A DNA stretch of 28,461 nucleotides from Gracilaria domingensis (lineage: Eukaryota > Rhodophyta > Florideophyceae > Gracilariales > Gracilariaceae): assembly GCA_022539475.1 (NCBI GenBank), contig VCMS01000454.1:1-28461 (forward strand), in the 5' to 3' direction. A model generated the notes under the pieces. It was not told the DNA's origin. It worked only from the letters and a program-made list of their open reading frames with translations, and did not search any database. A program made the translations under genes and the position numbers. Shown here one piece after another: positions 18,280 to 27,065 of this stretch. The first letter of the stretch is position 1. Each line of letters starts with the position of its first letter.

Positions 18280-18557
18280 GGTACAGGTGAACACTGCAAC
18301 TAGTGTGGGTTCAATATTAGTGTGCGTAAAAAGTTTAGTGTGGCCCACACTAATTTTGAATCTTCGTAATACTCAAAAATATTTGTATTCTAATCCATCT
18401 ATTCTACGTTTGTAGAGGTATCATAGCGGGCAGAGCACGCCAATTAAAGTTTTAGGCTCTTTAAACGGTGTGGGCCACACTATGTTATGTGACCCCATCA
18501 AAATTTGGGGTCTTCGAAATAGTGTGGCGCACACTAATTGCAGTTCTCACCTGTACC
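18280..18557. mobile_element. 278-bp MITE-like unit with about 29-bp terminal inverted repeats
   Basis: The left end starts GGTACAGGTGAACACTGCAA, and the right end, read in reverse complement, starts GGTACAGGTGAGAACTGCAA. Over 29 bases 25 match, and both ends run into a TAGTGTG motif. The interior has no coding frame but holds three TAGTGTGG-type palindromes and a GACCCCA...TGGGGTC inverted pair (18491-18512). No clean target-site duplication was seen at either edge. It could be a small non-autonomous element, or a regulatory/terminal structure of the neighbouring gene, whose stop is only 45 bases away. Confidence 0.6.
18335..18536. repeat. Three TAGTGTGG palindromes inside the MITE-like unit
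   Basis: TTAGTGTGG-C-CCACACTAA at 18335-18353 is a perfect 9+1+9 palindrome; GTGTGG-G-CCACAC at about 18468-18480 is a shorter version; TAGTGTG-GCG-CACACTA is at 18520-18536. Single half sites TAGTGTGGG (18301) and TTAGTGTGCG (18317) also occur. Repeated symmetric sites spaced through a short unit are typical of protein-binding arrays. The protein is unknown. Confidence 0.65.
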
Positions 18558-18602
18558 TCCAGCCAGCCGTATTCGTCCAAGACAAATAATTGGTGACGAA
18601 TC

Positions 18603-20378
18603 TTAAGCGATCGTTGAAATAAGGGCAACAGCGTGCGAACCAGGAGGGTAGAACGGTGCTCTACAGGAACCAATCTGATCCGCATGTAATAAGATTGGCC
18701 TCCCGTTATTTCGCATCCCATCATAGTACGAAACAACTGGTGTCTCCTGATCAGGTGCCGTACTGAAGGCAACAAAATGATCTCTATGTTCGTTTTTGAA
18801 TCCCATCCACGAGAGAACAGAAAGTTCTATGACACTATTCCCCCTCGTTGCCTGAAATGTGGTCTTGGTGTCGATCCATGTCTTTATGAAGAGCTGATGA
18901 TTTTCAATTTGCAACGGGAATACTAGGATTCTGATGCCCGGATGTATATTTGAATCCGAGCCCTGGATAGTGTTCTGGAGAAGCCATGTCCACCCTCCTA
19001 CACATTGTCGATCAGATTCTTCCAAATCCGAAGTGGGCACAACGTGAGAAAGTGTACGAAACGGTAGATCTGGTTGTGTATTAACAAAACCATCGTTGAA
19101 TATTGCCGGAAATAAAACCGTCATTATGTCCGACATGTCCAGAAAGCCTTGCCTTGAATTAGACGGAGACCATAGAAAGGAATTAGGGATTTTTTTCTTC
19201 GTAACATACTCATAACAGTCCAAGCTTAGAATTCTAGTCCAATTTGACACGTTGAGAGGATCCAGTTCGCTTCCATGCCATCCATGGTGCCCAATATGAA
19301 GAGCAGCAACTAAAATAGAAGCGATGCATTTTGTGCTGAGCGCAGTTAAGTCGCATACAGACTTTTTCAATAGCATACGCACTGCATTGGGAACCTGAAA
19401 AAGAAAGCAATCCAAGCCACATGAATTATTAGACCATCTCAACATGAATTTAGAAGCGAGTTCTGTACAGGACAGATGCCGCATTTCGTCCACTATGAAT
19501 CTTCCAATAGCGTCCCAACAACTCATTCTCTCATCATTGTAGGCTTCATTTTCTGCTTTCAGAAACTTATTGTAGTCTGTGTACTTTCTTTTGATAGATC
19601 TCAATTTCAAAGAGATATCGTTGTGCGGCAAATTGGCTTTTACCCCGAGGGCAGCATATTTTCTCAGCACATCACCGATGGACTGAAAATTCCATTCTTC
19701 ACACATTCGTCGAAAAGAATAAAAGATCCAAGCCTTTTCAGCGGAGAAAGAACCATTTTCCCGTAATTTCCAACCTCCAAAACGTCCTCTCAGTTCACCA
19801 AATCTGGCAAAAAGAAAGAGAAAGTTGAAATCCAAGGCGGAAAACTTTGGTCTTGGTGGAGGAGCGTCACGTAGTTGAAGAAGAAGAGATGCTGCTTTCA
19901 AATCTGTAGAACATGTTTCATTTGGGTCGACCTTTTGCTTTGGATTCCATTTCCTGTACCAGTCGAGAGCACTAGCCATATTCGATCTCGAAGACATAAT
20001 TTTTCCTTTCTTCTTGGACTTCAGTTTCAAGCTCCTTTTCATGCCCTTCTTAATTTTCTTCACTACTTTCTGAGAGCCAGTTTCATCGCAAAAACTAATT
20101 TTCTGAGCTTCTGGCCTCAAGAAATTTCTTCTTTCAGCTTTACCCTTGCAGGAAGATTGCTGAGTAGCATGTGAAACCTCACTCTTTTCCTCACTTTGGT
20201 GAGATTCTTCATCGTCATTGTAGCCTATATGAGGGACAACAAAGTGATTGAGAACATGCTTCACTTCAGAGATGTACTTTGAATGCAGCTCAGAGTTCTT
20301 CTTGGTTTTCAAGATTTTGTTCTTCTTCTTCTTCATTTTCATTAGAATAGAATTGGAAGCGATGGAGAGAGGTTTCAT
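18603..20378 (-). CDS. USP/USPL1-like cysteine peptidase candidate with basic N-terminus
   Basis: A 591-aa frame from the first in-frame ATG (20378, minus); the frame is open upstream to near 20560 but without an ATG, so an upstream exon is possible. Residues about 1-130 are lysine-rich and low in complexity, with nuclear-signal character. Residues about 180-270 contain tryptophan-bearing helices, a possible DNA-binding part. Then NNSCGLDCFLF (candidate nucleophile Cys320, in a C-x-L-D-C setting like the USPL1 Cys box) is followed 214 residues later by RDHFVAFS (His534) and YYDGM (Asp553), the order of a ubiquitin-specific-protease His box. Homologues would remove ubiquitin or SUMO from proteins. 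Motifs are by eye, so this is a candidate. A neighbouring gene also has ParB-like and SUMO-interacting features. Confidence 0.55.
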   Translation of the reverse strand: MKPLSIASNSILMKMKKKKNKILKTKKNSELHSKYISEVKHVLNHFVVPHIGYNDDEESHQSEEKSEVSHATQQSSCKGKAERRNFLRPEAQKISFCDETGSQKVVKKIKKGMKRSLKLKSKKKGKIMSSRSNMASALDWYRKWNPKQKVDPNETCSTDLKAASLLLQLRDAPPPRPKFSALDFNFLFLFARFGELRGRFGGWKLRENGSFSAEKAWIFYSFRRMCEEWNFQSIGDVLRKYAALGVKANLPHNDISLKLRSIKRKYTDYNKFLKAENEAYNDERMSCWDAIGRFIVDEMRHLSCTELASKFMLRWSNNSCGLDCFLFQVPNAVRMLLKKSVCDLTALSTKCIASILVAALHIGHHGWHGSELDPLNVSNWTRILSLDCYEYVTKKKIPNSFLWSPSNSRQGFLDMSDIMTVLFPAIFNDGFVNTQPDLPFRTLSHVVPTSDLEESDRQCVGGWTWLLQNTIQGSDSNIHPGIRILVFPLQIENHQLFIKTWIDTKTTFQATRGNSVIELSVLSWMGFKNEHRDHFVAFSTAPDQETPVVSYYDGMRNNGRPILLHADQIGSCRAPFYPPGSHAVALISTIA

Positions 20379-20614
20379 TTTCTTCAGTTCCTGAGCCTTG
20401 AAAAATTTTGAAGAGCAAGTCGTGTGTAGGATGATCGCAAAGGTTGTACGGCCGGCTCGAAACAAGATGCGCAGACTGGGAAATGTACAGCAGGCTTTGC
20501 ATCGAGCCACGTTTAGTACGTGTATGGTACGTACATAAGCATCCGTTTTCGTTTACGTGTAACGGTCGCTACCGTTGCATGATGTAAACCATTCATATAT
20601 TATAACCTTTAATA
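20379..20614. promoter_or_regulatory. Upstream region of the peptidase gene
   Basis: Contains the non-ATG upstream part of the peptidase frame and, around 20515-20560, several ACGTGT or TACGTAC motifs. A TATA-like TATATTATAA occurs near 20597-20606 on the plus strand. No firm promoter assignment. Confidence 0.2.
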
Positions 20615-21297
20615 TCATTCTTTCAGGTAACGAAGAAGATATTGGACTACAACAGCATCAGGGACCAATCGCCACATACCCTGTGAAGTACATACTGTAG
20701 TGCGGTTTTCGCATCTATGGTTCCAATAGACGTCTTTTATAGACTTGGTGATGTATCGCTCGAAGGGAACATTCCCGTTCCTTCCAGGAAATGAACTTGC
20801 ATCCACCTTGAAACTAGAACTGTAGACCAAAACAATCGAGAGCCTTGCTTCACTAAAATATTCTTAGTAGTTTTTCCGTCTCTCGTCTTTTGCGTTGAAG
20901 GGTAATTCAAAGTTGACCTCGAAGATTTCAGCAGGCTTCCCAAGTAAGAAAGGCAATCATACCTCACTCGGACAAGCTCTGTGCTTTTCCATCGATTTCA
21001 TAAACAGAATAACCATCATCTTTCATATTGCATCTCAACTCAATGAGAAGCTCCATTACTCTGCAACTCCAAAGGAATGTATGCGGCGACATATCTTTTC
21101 CTTGCGCTTTTGGGATTGAACCGAAAAGAGTTGTAATTAATGGGATCCTTGATGTCCTCTATCTACATTTGCAAGAGTTGCAATCAGAGGCAATCGGTTT
21201 GCTGGGACCCCTGTAGCGCCAATACTGGGATTGAAATCAATACAAGAGGCTGGTAAATCAAGCGAAATGGTTGTACTCGGTTTTGTATCTATTCGGG
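20615..21297 (-). pseudogene. Coding-like stretches in shifting frames, possible continuation of the 406-aa gene
   Basis: Downstream of the 406-aa frame on the same strand, protein-like text continues in more than one frame. An example is a stretch through KDDGYSVYEIDGKAQSLSE (about 20970-21020), then YDCLSYLGSLLKSSR (about 20910-20965), then a 71-codon frame (20830-20615) with SIKDVYWNHRCENRTTVC. A GAG/GTATGA site near 20965 looks like a donor splice site. These may be exons of a longer protein or decayed sequence. Function unknown. Confidence 0.3.
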
Positions 21298-22509
21298 AAA
21301 GAAAATCTCACCAAGTATGTCTAATCGAAGGACACGAGCAGAATTCTTTTCTGATCTACAATGAAGACCCTGTAGTACTTCACGCATAGAATTCAAACTC
21401 CACGGCATATCTACCTTTAAAACCGAAGACTCTATCCCCTTTGCCTCAAAATCGGAACAGACAAGATCTGAGAAAACCGCAATTAGACGAGGAACTGCAG
21501 GAAGACAAAATGTATCACAAGGAGTTCCAAAAGTTTCAAAAGTCAACGAACTGCTCATTTCTTTGACAGCGGCGTTAGAAAGCTCAGTCCTCTCCGATAT
21601 TTGTATCGTAGCTCCGTCACTTTTGAAATGAGAGAGAAAGAAAAGATTGTCCTGGGGAATGTTGGACTCTACCCGAAGCCCTCTTTCATTGTAATGAAAA
21701 TTGCATCGATAGAAGCCAGCCATTTTCGGTCGCAGAGTCTTGAAAGACAAGCCCAGCACAGGTGTTATCTTTGATATACTGAAAAGATGCAATAACCAGG
21801 AACGAAGGCAATGTGGACGACGGTATGGAAGCCAGACAAAAGTAGAACCATAGTCTCTAGTAGGATGCGTAGAAACGAATGAAAGAGATTTGAGAAACTC
21901 CTTCACTGGATACTGCAGTAAAACCACACTAGCGATTGTGCTGCGGCAGTGGAGGACAAGAAGATCAGCCAGCCATTCTTGTACTAGCGTCAAGCCCTTC
22001 AAAGTCAACCCTTCAAGCCAGTAACCCACCGAGTAGGATTTCCATTTAGCGATCGGTCGCTCTCCTTGAACGCTGGGAAACGGGCCGTCAAAGCGAGCCC
22101 CTTCAGTTTGAGCTCTTCTATATATAACCTCATTTATTCTCATACACCTCATCAAGTCAAGAATCCACACATGCCCCATTGTGTCGCAAAACTGTAGTTC
22201 ATTTGAACGATTTGGAGACAAGGAACCAAATAATACAACCGGAACTTGGGTGTCATATAAGAATATTAAAAAGAAATCAGCCTGCTTCTTCCTTAGAACT
22301 TGTTTCACCCGGAGACTGCATGCTTCATTTGGCGACTTATGAGTTGATTCTAATATAGGGTTTGTGTAGTCGATGAGAACTCCATGCTTTTCATGATTGT
22401 CTGAGTTTTTAGCAAAGCAAAACATGATGCATGAAGAGCTTGACTCTGAACCCCCAGCAGACTTGATGAGACCCGTATACCATTGTGAAGGACAGGGGAA
22501 CGGATACAT
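21289..22509 (-). CDS. Unrecognised 406-aa protein
   Basis: An ATG at 22509 (minus) and a stop at 21291-21289 give 406 aa. The protein is rich in Leu, Ser, Phe and Cys and looks globular: no transmembrane segment, no signal peptide, no motif I can name. Segments such as LTLVQEWLADLLVLHCRS and LRSWLLHLFSISKI are hydrophobic helices with interspersed polar residues. Coding-like sequence continues behind the stop (20615-21297), so the true C-terminus may be longer. It is collinear with the ParB-like 1040-aa gene upstream and the peptidase gene downstream, with a LINE relic between it and the former. It could be cargo of the same element. Confidence 0.5.
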   Translation of the reverse strand: MYPFPCPSQWYTGLIKSAGGSESSSSCIMFCFAKNSDNHEKHGVLIDYTNPILESTHKSPNEACSLRVKQVLRKKQADFFLIFLYDTQVPVVLFGSLSPNRSNELQFCDTMGHVWILDLMRCMRINEVIYRRAQTEGARFDGPFPSVQGERPIAKWKSYSVGYWLEGLTLKGLTLVQEWLADLLVLHCRSTIASVVLLQYPVKEFLKSLSFVSTHPTRDYGSTFVWLPYRRPHCLRSWLLHLFSISKITPVLGLSFKTLRPKMAGFYRCNFHYNERGLRVESNIPQDNLFFLSHFKSDGATIQISERTELSNAAVKEMSSSLTFETFGTPCDTFCLPAVPRLIAVFSDLVCSDFEAKGIESSVLKVDMPWSLNSMREVLQGLHCRSEKNSARVLRLDILGEIFFPE

Positions 22510-22718
22510 GTACCATGACGCGCGCCAAAAACAAAAACGTGTAGAGTTAAAAACGTGCCCGAAAACACGTGTACCTCTCTCTCTCTGTGTATGGGTATTC
22601 TAGCCTAATTACGGTGTAGTATAGAGCATTTCTCGTAAAAGCCTCGCTCTCTCAATAAGAAAGCCAGTAATCTTTCAGGCCATTTTCTAATGATTTCATC
22701 AACAGCTAGACCTTTTTG
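22510..22718. other. Spacer with ACACGTGT palindrome and (CT)6
   Basis: Immediately upstream of the 406-aa gene. ACACGTGT lies at 22565-22572 and a CT dinucleotide run at 22575-22586. The same AAAACACGTGTA string occurs in the 28-bp repeats at 18.1 kb. Confidence 0.4.
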
Positions 22719-23470
22719 TTATCGCAGAGTAGGCAGACAGAAGCGTCTCGATAAGATTCTCTTTGGACAATGCAGTATATAGTGCTCAACAGTATTAAGC
22801 ACACTAGGCCGGCAAGAACAATTCAGCCTCTTACATCGTTCCTAATGGATGCAGTAAAAGTTTGTTTCACAAAAAGCTGCGATAACCTCGTCTCTGCTTC
22901 TCGTGAGGACACAACTTGCGGCAGTTCATCTGGCACCATTCTCAGTAAAGATTGTTGTTCTTCACGCTTGTTCAGTCGTCTTGAATCATCTGAAGACTCA
23001 ATAGGAACTCTAACTGGTAGCTCCATCGATATATTCAATTCCTCCCCCGCCGCAGTATCAATAAATTCATTTCTTTCCAATCCGCAATGGCTCGGTATCC
23101 ACAATATATCCAATGGGCATATGTTTCCAATCTGAGATAAAACTTCTGAAATCTGTTGTACAACGTATGGCTGCCGTCTAACAGGTGATTGCAAAGCCAA
23201 AAGCAAGCTCTTTGATTCAAGCAATAAACGAACTCTTCCTCTCCAACCAAGTGCAATTCTCTCCTATAATCTTCCGAAAGCACATCGAAATGCAGATCCC
23301 TCTGCAACAAAGGAACATACTTCAACTCCCGACAGACAGACTCCGAAGACAGACTCACCACGTGAAGGCGGATCGCTTGAGTCCACATGTACTTCATTCG
23401 TGCACCAGGTGCTCTACCATTTTTTTCCTTCTCTAGCTAGTTCGACGGTCGACATCTGTCCAAAAAAAAA
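22719..23470 (-). pseudogene. Decayed LINE tail: RNase H domain and zinc knuckle
   Basis: Minus-strand reading frames show the end of a non-LTR retrotransposon polyprotein in broken frames. Near 23460 the sequence reads FFWTDVDRR (RNase H first strand, normally WTDGS). Frame 22823-23224 then reads LLLESKSLLLALQS and DILWIPSHCGLERNEFIDTAA (the RNase H WxPSHxG...D box, around 23101-23050). A +1 shift later gives NCSCR...NTVEHYILHCPKRILSRR with a CxC...H..C knuckle, ending at a stop at 22719-22721. Upstream reverse transcriptase is absent, as expected for a 5'-truncated copy. It lies between the 406-aa and ParB-like genes on the same strand. Confidence 0.75.
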
Positions 23471-23538
23471 CATTTCGGCGGAGCGGGCATACAAAACAAA
23501 TCCTGCTTGGGACTGGAGGCAAGGAAATCTCTACCATT

Positions 23539-26500
23539 TTACTCTAGAGAATAAGAATTTCCGTATTGAACGAACAATTCAACAGCACCACACTTTTTGC
23601 ACTGAAAGATATCTTTTGTCTCACGCAGTTTCTTCGGGTTGAGTGTCGGAATGATTAAAGCATTGTTTGGTGTGCTAAAGAAGGACATTCCTTCTTCGTA
23701 AAGCTCACTCAGGTCATTATGAAATTCTTCAAAACTTTCAAAAGTCACAGAAGCATGCGTGTTTGAATTGAATCGCGATGCCATACTGTCGTTGTGAAAA
23801 AAGAAATAGAAATGTCTGTGGAAGATTCCGGCTACGTAGAGTAAAGGAAAGTGAAAAGGAGAGAGAAAACCTTTCATCTCTCGATTTGCAGTTCCAGAAT
23901 CGACGATCGCACTAACCGGATATACAATTGGAACTCGTTCTCTGCGGTCGCATAGAGCCATATCGAATTCTTCTTTTGAGAGAAACCCTCCGAGTTCCAA
24001 ACGCGTTCCATCATGCCTGTACTTTGCAGTGCATTGTATTGCTTCTTCATTTTCTAAAAGAATGCTGGGATGTTCGAAAGGGTGATAATCTCCATACAAA
24101 TCCTCCGACCCTATGCCTTTGAAAAACGATTTCCCTGAAGTATTTCGAGTTCGAAAACTTTCGGGGAACGCATTATGAGTTGCCTCATTCTTATCGTTTA
24201 CCAGACAATGGCCACCACACTTGCATTCCGTTAGCACATGTTCCCTTAAAACGTCGAATAAGCTCTGTCGATTGGGATCCATTTCCAGCTTCCAAAGCTT
24301 GCCAAACTCGTAAATGTGAAGCTTTTTGTCAAGAACCATTCTCAGAAATGAAATATTGTTCCCAGTCAAGTCGACTATGGTAGTTTTGGGATCAATTGTC
24401 ATGCTCGAAAGAACACTACCAAGAAATGATTCCATTGAGTTGTTCGATTCTTTGGAATCCACAAAGAGAGAGATCCGATGTAGTGTTTGGTTTTTCGAAT
24501 ACACTTCTACGGTGGAAATTAGGTGCGAAGGGTCATCCAGGGATATACTTTCATTCCAAGAAGACCTCATCAGTTGAAAACGAGCCTTAAAAGGAAATTT
24601 AGAAACCAAGCTTTGCTGCAGATCATCATTAGGCGCACGTCGGCCGTTCCGTATCCTTAACGCTTTTAGAACATCATACCCCGCGGCTTGAACCTCCTCC
24701 GTCGCTGTACTCAAAGATTTCCCAAATACTGCAAATTGGGGTCCGAAGATGAGAAAGCAAGGGGAATAAGGAGCCGGATCCAAATGGGCGAAAATCCTTT
24801 CCTCTTGTAATGATGGGGCCCAAACGTTGAATTGATTTACCAGTCGACTGGCTTTGTGCAGGCACTTCGTCGCGCACTTTATCATTGCATCCAACTTCTG
24901 TACCTTTATCCTCTTACGGGACCGCGTTTTCCTGGTGTTCACCAATGTTCTCTTCGACTTCTTCCTCGTATCATCTTGGGACCTTCGACACGGAGAATCT
25001 CTAGCTCGTTTAGCTGGAACGGATTTGCTTGTGCCTGCGTTCACATGGGCCACTTTTCGTTTTCGACAGCGCGAAGGAAAACGTTGAGCATTGCAGTTTG
25101 CCTGTTCTGGCTCACTGTCGGAGCTGAGGATAATGATGGGTACCATCGAAGGTTTGATTCGTAGACGGACCGGTAAAAAATGCTTGGGATATCCCAAGAG
25201 TAGTTGAGGTTTTGTTTGTGTCAAGAGACCTAGATACCTTGAAAGCTCGGCACTTAATACATCAATATTAATCTGAAAAGGCTGATTTCTTTCCAGAATA
25301 CGAAAGAGCGATGAGGTCGAATAGTTGCGAAGGACGTTTAGCAGAGTTTGTAACACTCCCTGCGGGACCACAAGGTGAAGCTTTCCACTTTTGATCCTTC
25401 CATTTCTGAAAGCCTTCCATGGGGTACAGTTGAAGATAAAGTCGATGGGCTGAGAACCTGGCAAATGGGGTCTCAGAGAGCGCATTACAGCATGATCAAG
25501 ATTCATCACGACTTTTTCGCCATTAGATGAGTCTCTCATTCCTTCAAACCTGCGTTTTGTTAACTTCAAATGAGAGGGAAGGTTTCGATCGAGTTCTTGG
25601 AAACTGCAGGTGTTCGTTACCGTACAGAAAGAATACTTTGCGGCATCAAGGAATAAAACATCTAGGCTGTCACATGTGAAATTCTGTGCGTTACCAGAAA
25701 TACATTCGACGAAGGACTTCGATACCAGATCGTATATCTTGCTGCTGCTCTTCATGTCCAACTTAGTTTTCCTCACGCACACCATCTTTTCAAGGACGTA
25801 CTTTGAAGATACAAGAGCGGAAAGGAAGCAAAGTTGCAGTGTGTTTCTTTTCACGTTTGGAAAGCAGGAAAGACTTTTTGCTAAGCGACCCTGTATACCC
25901 CTTCGAAGCCTTACTCTGGTCCCGAAGAAGTCAAAGACGGAAAAAAAGTTTCGCTTCGTACCACTTGTGTGCAGGACCGAGAACGAAAATAAAGCAGACC
26001 GACGATGTTCCCACATAAAACGCAATGCATCCTTCGTACACCTTTCACAAATGGTCTTGAAGAACAAAACATCTTTTTGAGAAAGCTTGAGCTTTGCAGC
26101 CCTTTGCGCGAAACGACTTGTGTCGGCTTGGTTCGAAACACTCAGCTTCTTTTTAGTAAGATATGAAAGAGTATCCACCAGACATGGAGTAGTAATCAGA
26201 GAGTCATGCGAATTTCGGAGCGAGAAAAGCATGCAGTCTTCCACTGGCAGGTCTCGCAAAATGTGAACGAGGAGACCAGTGTGCCGAAGATTCATGCCTC
26301 TTTCAATACAGTGCTGAAGAGTGGCCATCAATTGGTGTCTTCCGTCACAAAGGGTCATTCCTGTCATAGTTTCCATGGAATCAAATACAAAAATGTGAGT
26401 GACGCGATCAAGAGACGGAGAAAGGTTCAGTATTTCGTGCTCCTTTCTTGCATCCACAATGTTTATGTGTTGAAAGTGTTTCAGATGACCAGAATCAATC

Positions 26501-26661
26501 CTTACGAACAGCTCGACATCACTCCTTACTTGAAATTGATTGCTAACAATTTTATCCTTCAATACGGCAACTGCAGCTTCATCAATCGGGCGTAGAGCAG
26601 AATGACGGGACGATAATTCGATACATTGTAGTTGTTGGAGTGAAAAGAGAGCTCTGACCAT
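23539..26661 (-). CDS. 1040-aa protein with ParB-like N-terminus, SUMO-interacting-type motif and basic region
   Basis: The frame starts at the first ATG (26661, minus), with an in-frame stop just upstream near 26697, so this start is well bounded; stop at 23541-23539. Residues about 22-150 look ParB-like: LRPIDEAAVAVLKDKIVSNQ, then MTLCDGRHQLMATL (G-R-H at about 107-109), then VHILRDLPVEDC and SLRNSH. Residues about 507-519 read VPIIILSSDSEPE, a hydrophobic run followed by acidic residues as in SUMO-interacting motifs. Residues about 530-590 are strongly basic (KRKVAHV, KRARDS, RKKSKR, SRKRIKV), a likely nuclear signal or DNA-binding region. The C-terminal half has Cys clusters CKCGGHC (about 813-819) and, near the end, FQCKKCGAVELF (CxxC), which might bind metal. 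Divergent from the gene at 27066. Function unknown; a DNA-binding mobile-element protein is suggested. Confidence 0.62.
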   Translation of the reverse strand: MVRALFSLQQLQCIELSSRHSALRPIDEAAVAVLKDKIVSNQFQVRSDVELFVRIDSGHLKHFQHINIVDARKEHEILNLSPSLDRVTHIFVFDSMETMTGMTLCDGRHQLMATLQHCIERGMNLRHTGLLVHILRDLPVEDCMLFSLRNSHDSLITTPCLVDTLSYLTKKKLSVSNQADTSRFAQRAAKLKLSQKDVLFFKTICERCTKDALRFMWEHRRSALFSFSVLHTSGTKRNFFSVFDFFGTRVRLRRGIQGRLAKSLSCFPNVKRNTLQLCFLSALVSSKYVLEKMVCVRKTKLDMKSSSKIYDLVSKSFVECISGNAQNFTCDSLDVLFLDAAKYSFCTVTNTCSFQELDRNLPSHLKLTKRRFEGMRDSSNGEKVVMNLDHAVMRSLRPHLPGSQPIDFIFNCTPWKAFRNGRIKSGKLHLVVPQGVLQTLLNVLRNYSTSSLFRILERNQPFQINIDVLSAELSRYLGLLTQTKPQLLLGYPKHFLPVRLRIKPSMVPIIILSSDSEPEQANCNAQRFPSRCRKRKVAHVNAGTSKSVPAKRARDSPCRRSQDDTRKKSKRTLVNTRKTRSRKRIKVQKLDAMIKCATKCLHKASRLVNQFNVWAPSLQEERIFAHLDPAPYSPCFLIFGPQFAVFGKSLSTATEEVQAAGYDVLKALRIRNGRRAPNDDLQQSLVSKFPFKARFQLMRSSWNESISLDDPSHLISTVEVYSKNQTLHRISLFVDSKESNNSMESFLGSVLSSMTIDPKTTIVDLTGNNISFLRMVLDKKLHIYEFGKLWKLEMDPNRQSLFDVLREHVLTECKCGGHCLVNDKNEATHNAFPESFRTRNTSGKSFFKGIGSEDLYGDYHPFEHPSILLENEEAIQCTAKYRHDGTRLELGGFLSKEEFDMALCDRRERVPIVYPVSAIVDSGTANREMKGFLSPFHFPLLYVAGIFHRHFYFFFHNDSMASRFNSNTHASVTFESFEEFHNDLSELYEEGMSFFSTPNNALIIPTLNPKKLRETKDIFQCKKCGAVELFVQYGNSYSLE

Positions 26662-27065
26662 GTTATGTGTATGAAAAGCACACCTCTTCAATCTCTAGGG
26701 GAATGTAAGGAACGCATCAAGAGTGTTACTTTTTTGACCGTTTGAACTGAAAGGGAGTAGGGAAAACGGGGTAAGGTTTGGGTGGCAATAGAACTGGTAT
26801 GGTAGCTACAGTCGATCTACATTGTACACGTGGATGAAAATGGGGTCAGGTGTGGAGTTGAAAAACATAAATTGAAGGCCAAGTAGCTCGAAAAATATCA
26901 CATGACACATGATATGCAATAATTTGGAAAGTGCGGCTTCGTAACGTAAACGCACGTTACTTCCTTCTTCGTCCCTATTCCCGTCACTCTTCACTGCCAA
27001 TATTCCCATTTCCCATCAGCTGTCTTGAGTTCAATAGCATTTTCTTCCTAAATCCTCTTCTCGAC
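26662..27065. promoter_or_regulatory. Divergent intergenic region between the 1040-aa and 432-aa genes
   Basis: About 400 bases between two head-to-head starts, so it must hold both promoters. It contains TACACGTGGA (about 26825-26834) and an imperfect inverted repeat around ATATCACATGACACATGATAT (about 26896-26916). No strict TATA box was identified. Confidence 0.4.

Noticed and set aside
18491..18512. GACCCCA...TGGGGTC inverted pair as a terminator hairpin
   Set aside because: A bacterial-type terminator is not expected in this eukaryotic context, and the pair is better seen as part of the MITE-like unit.
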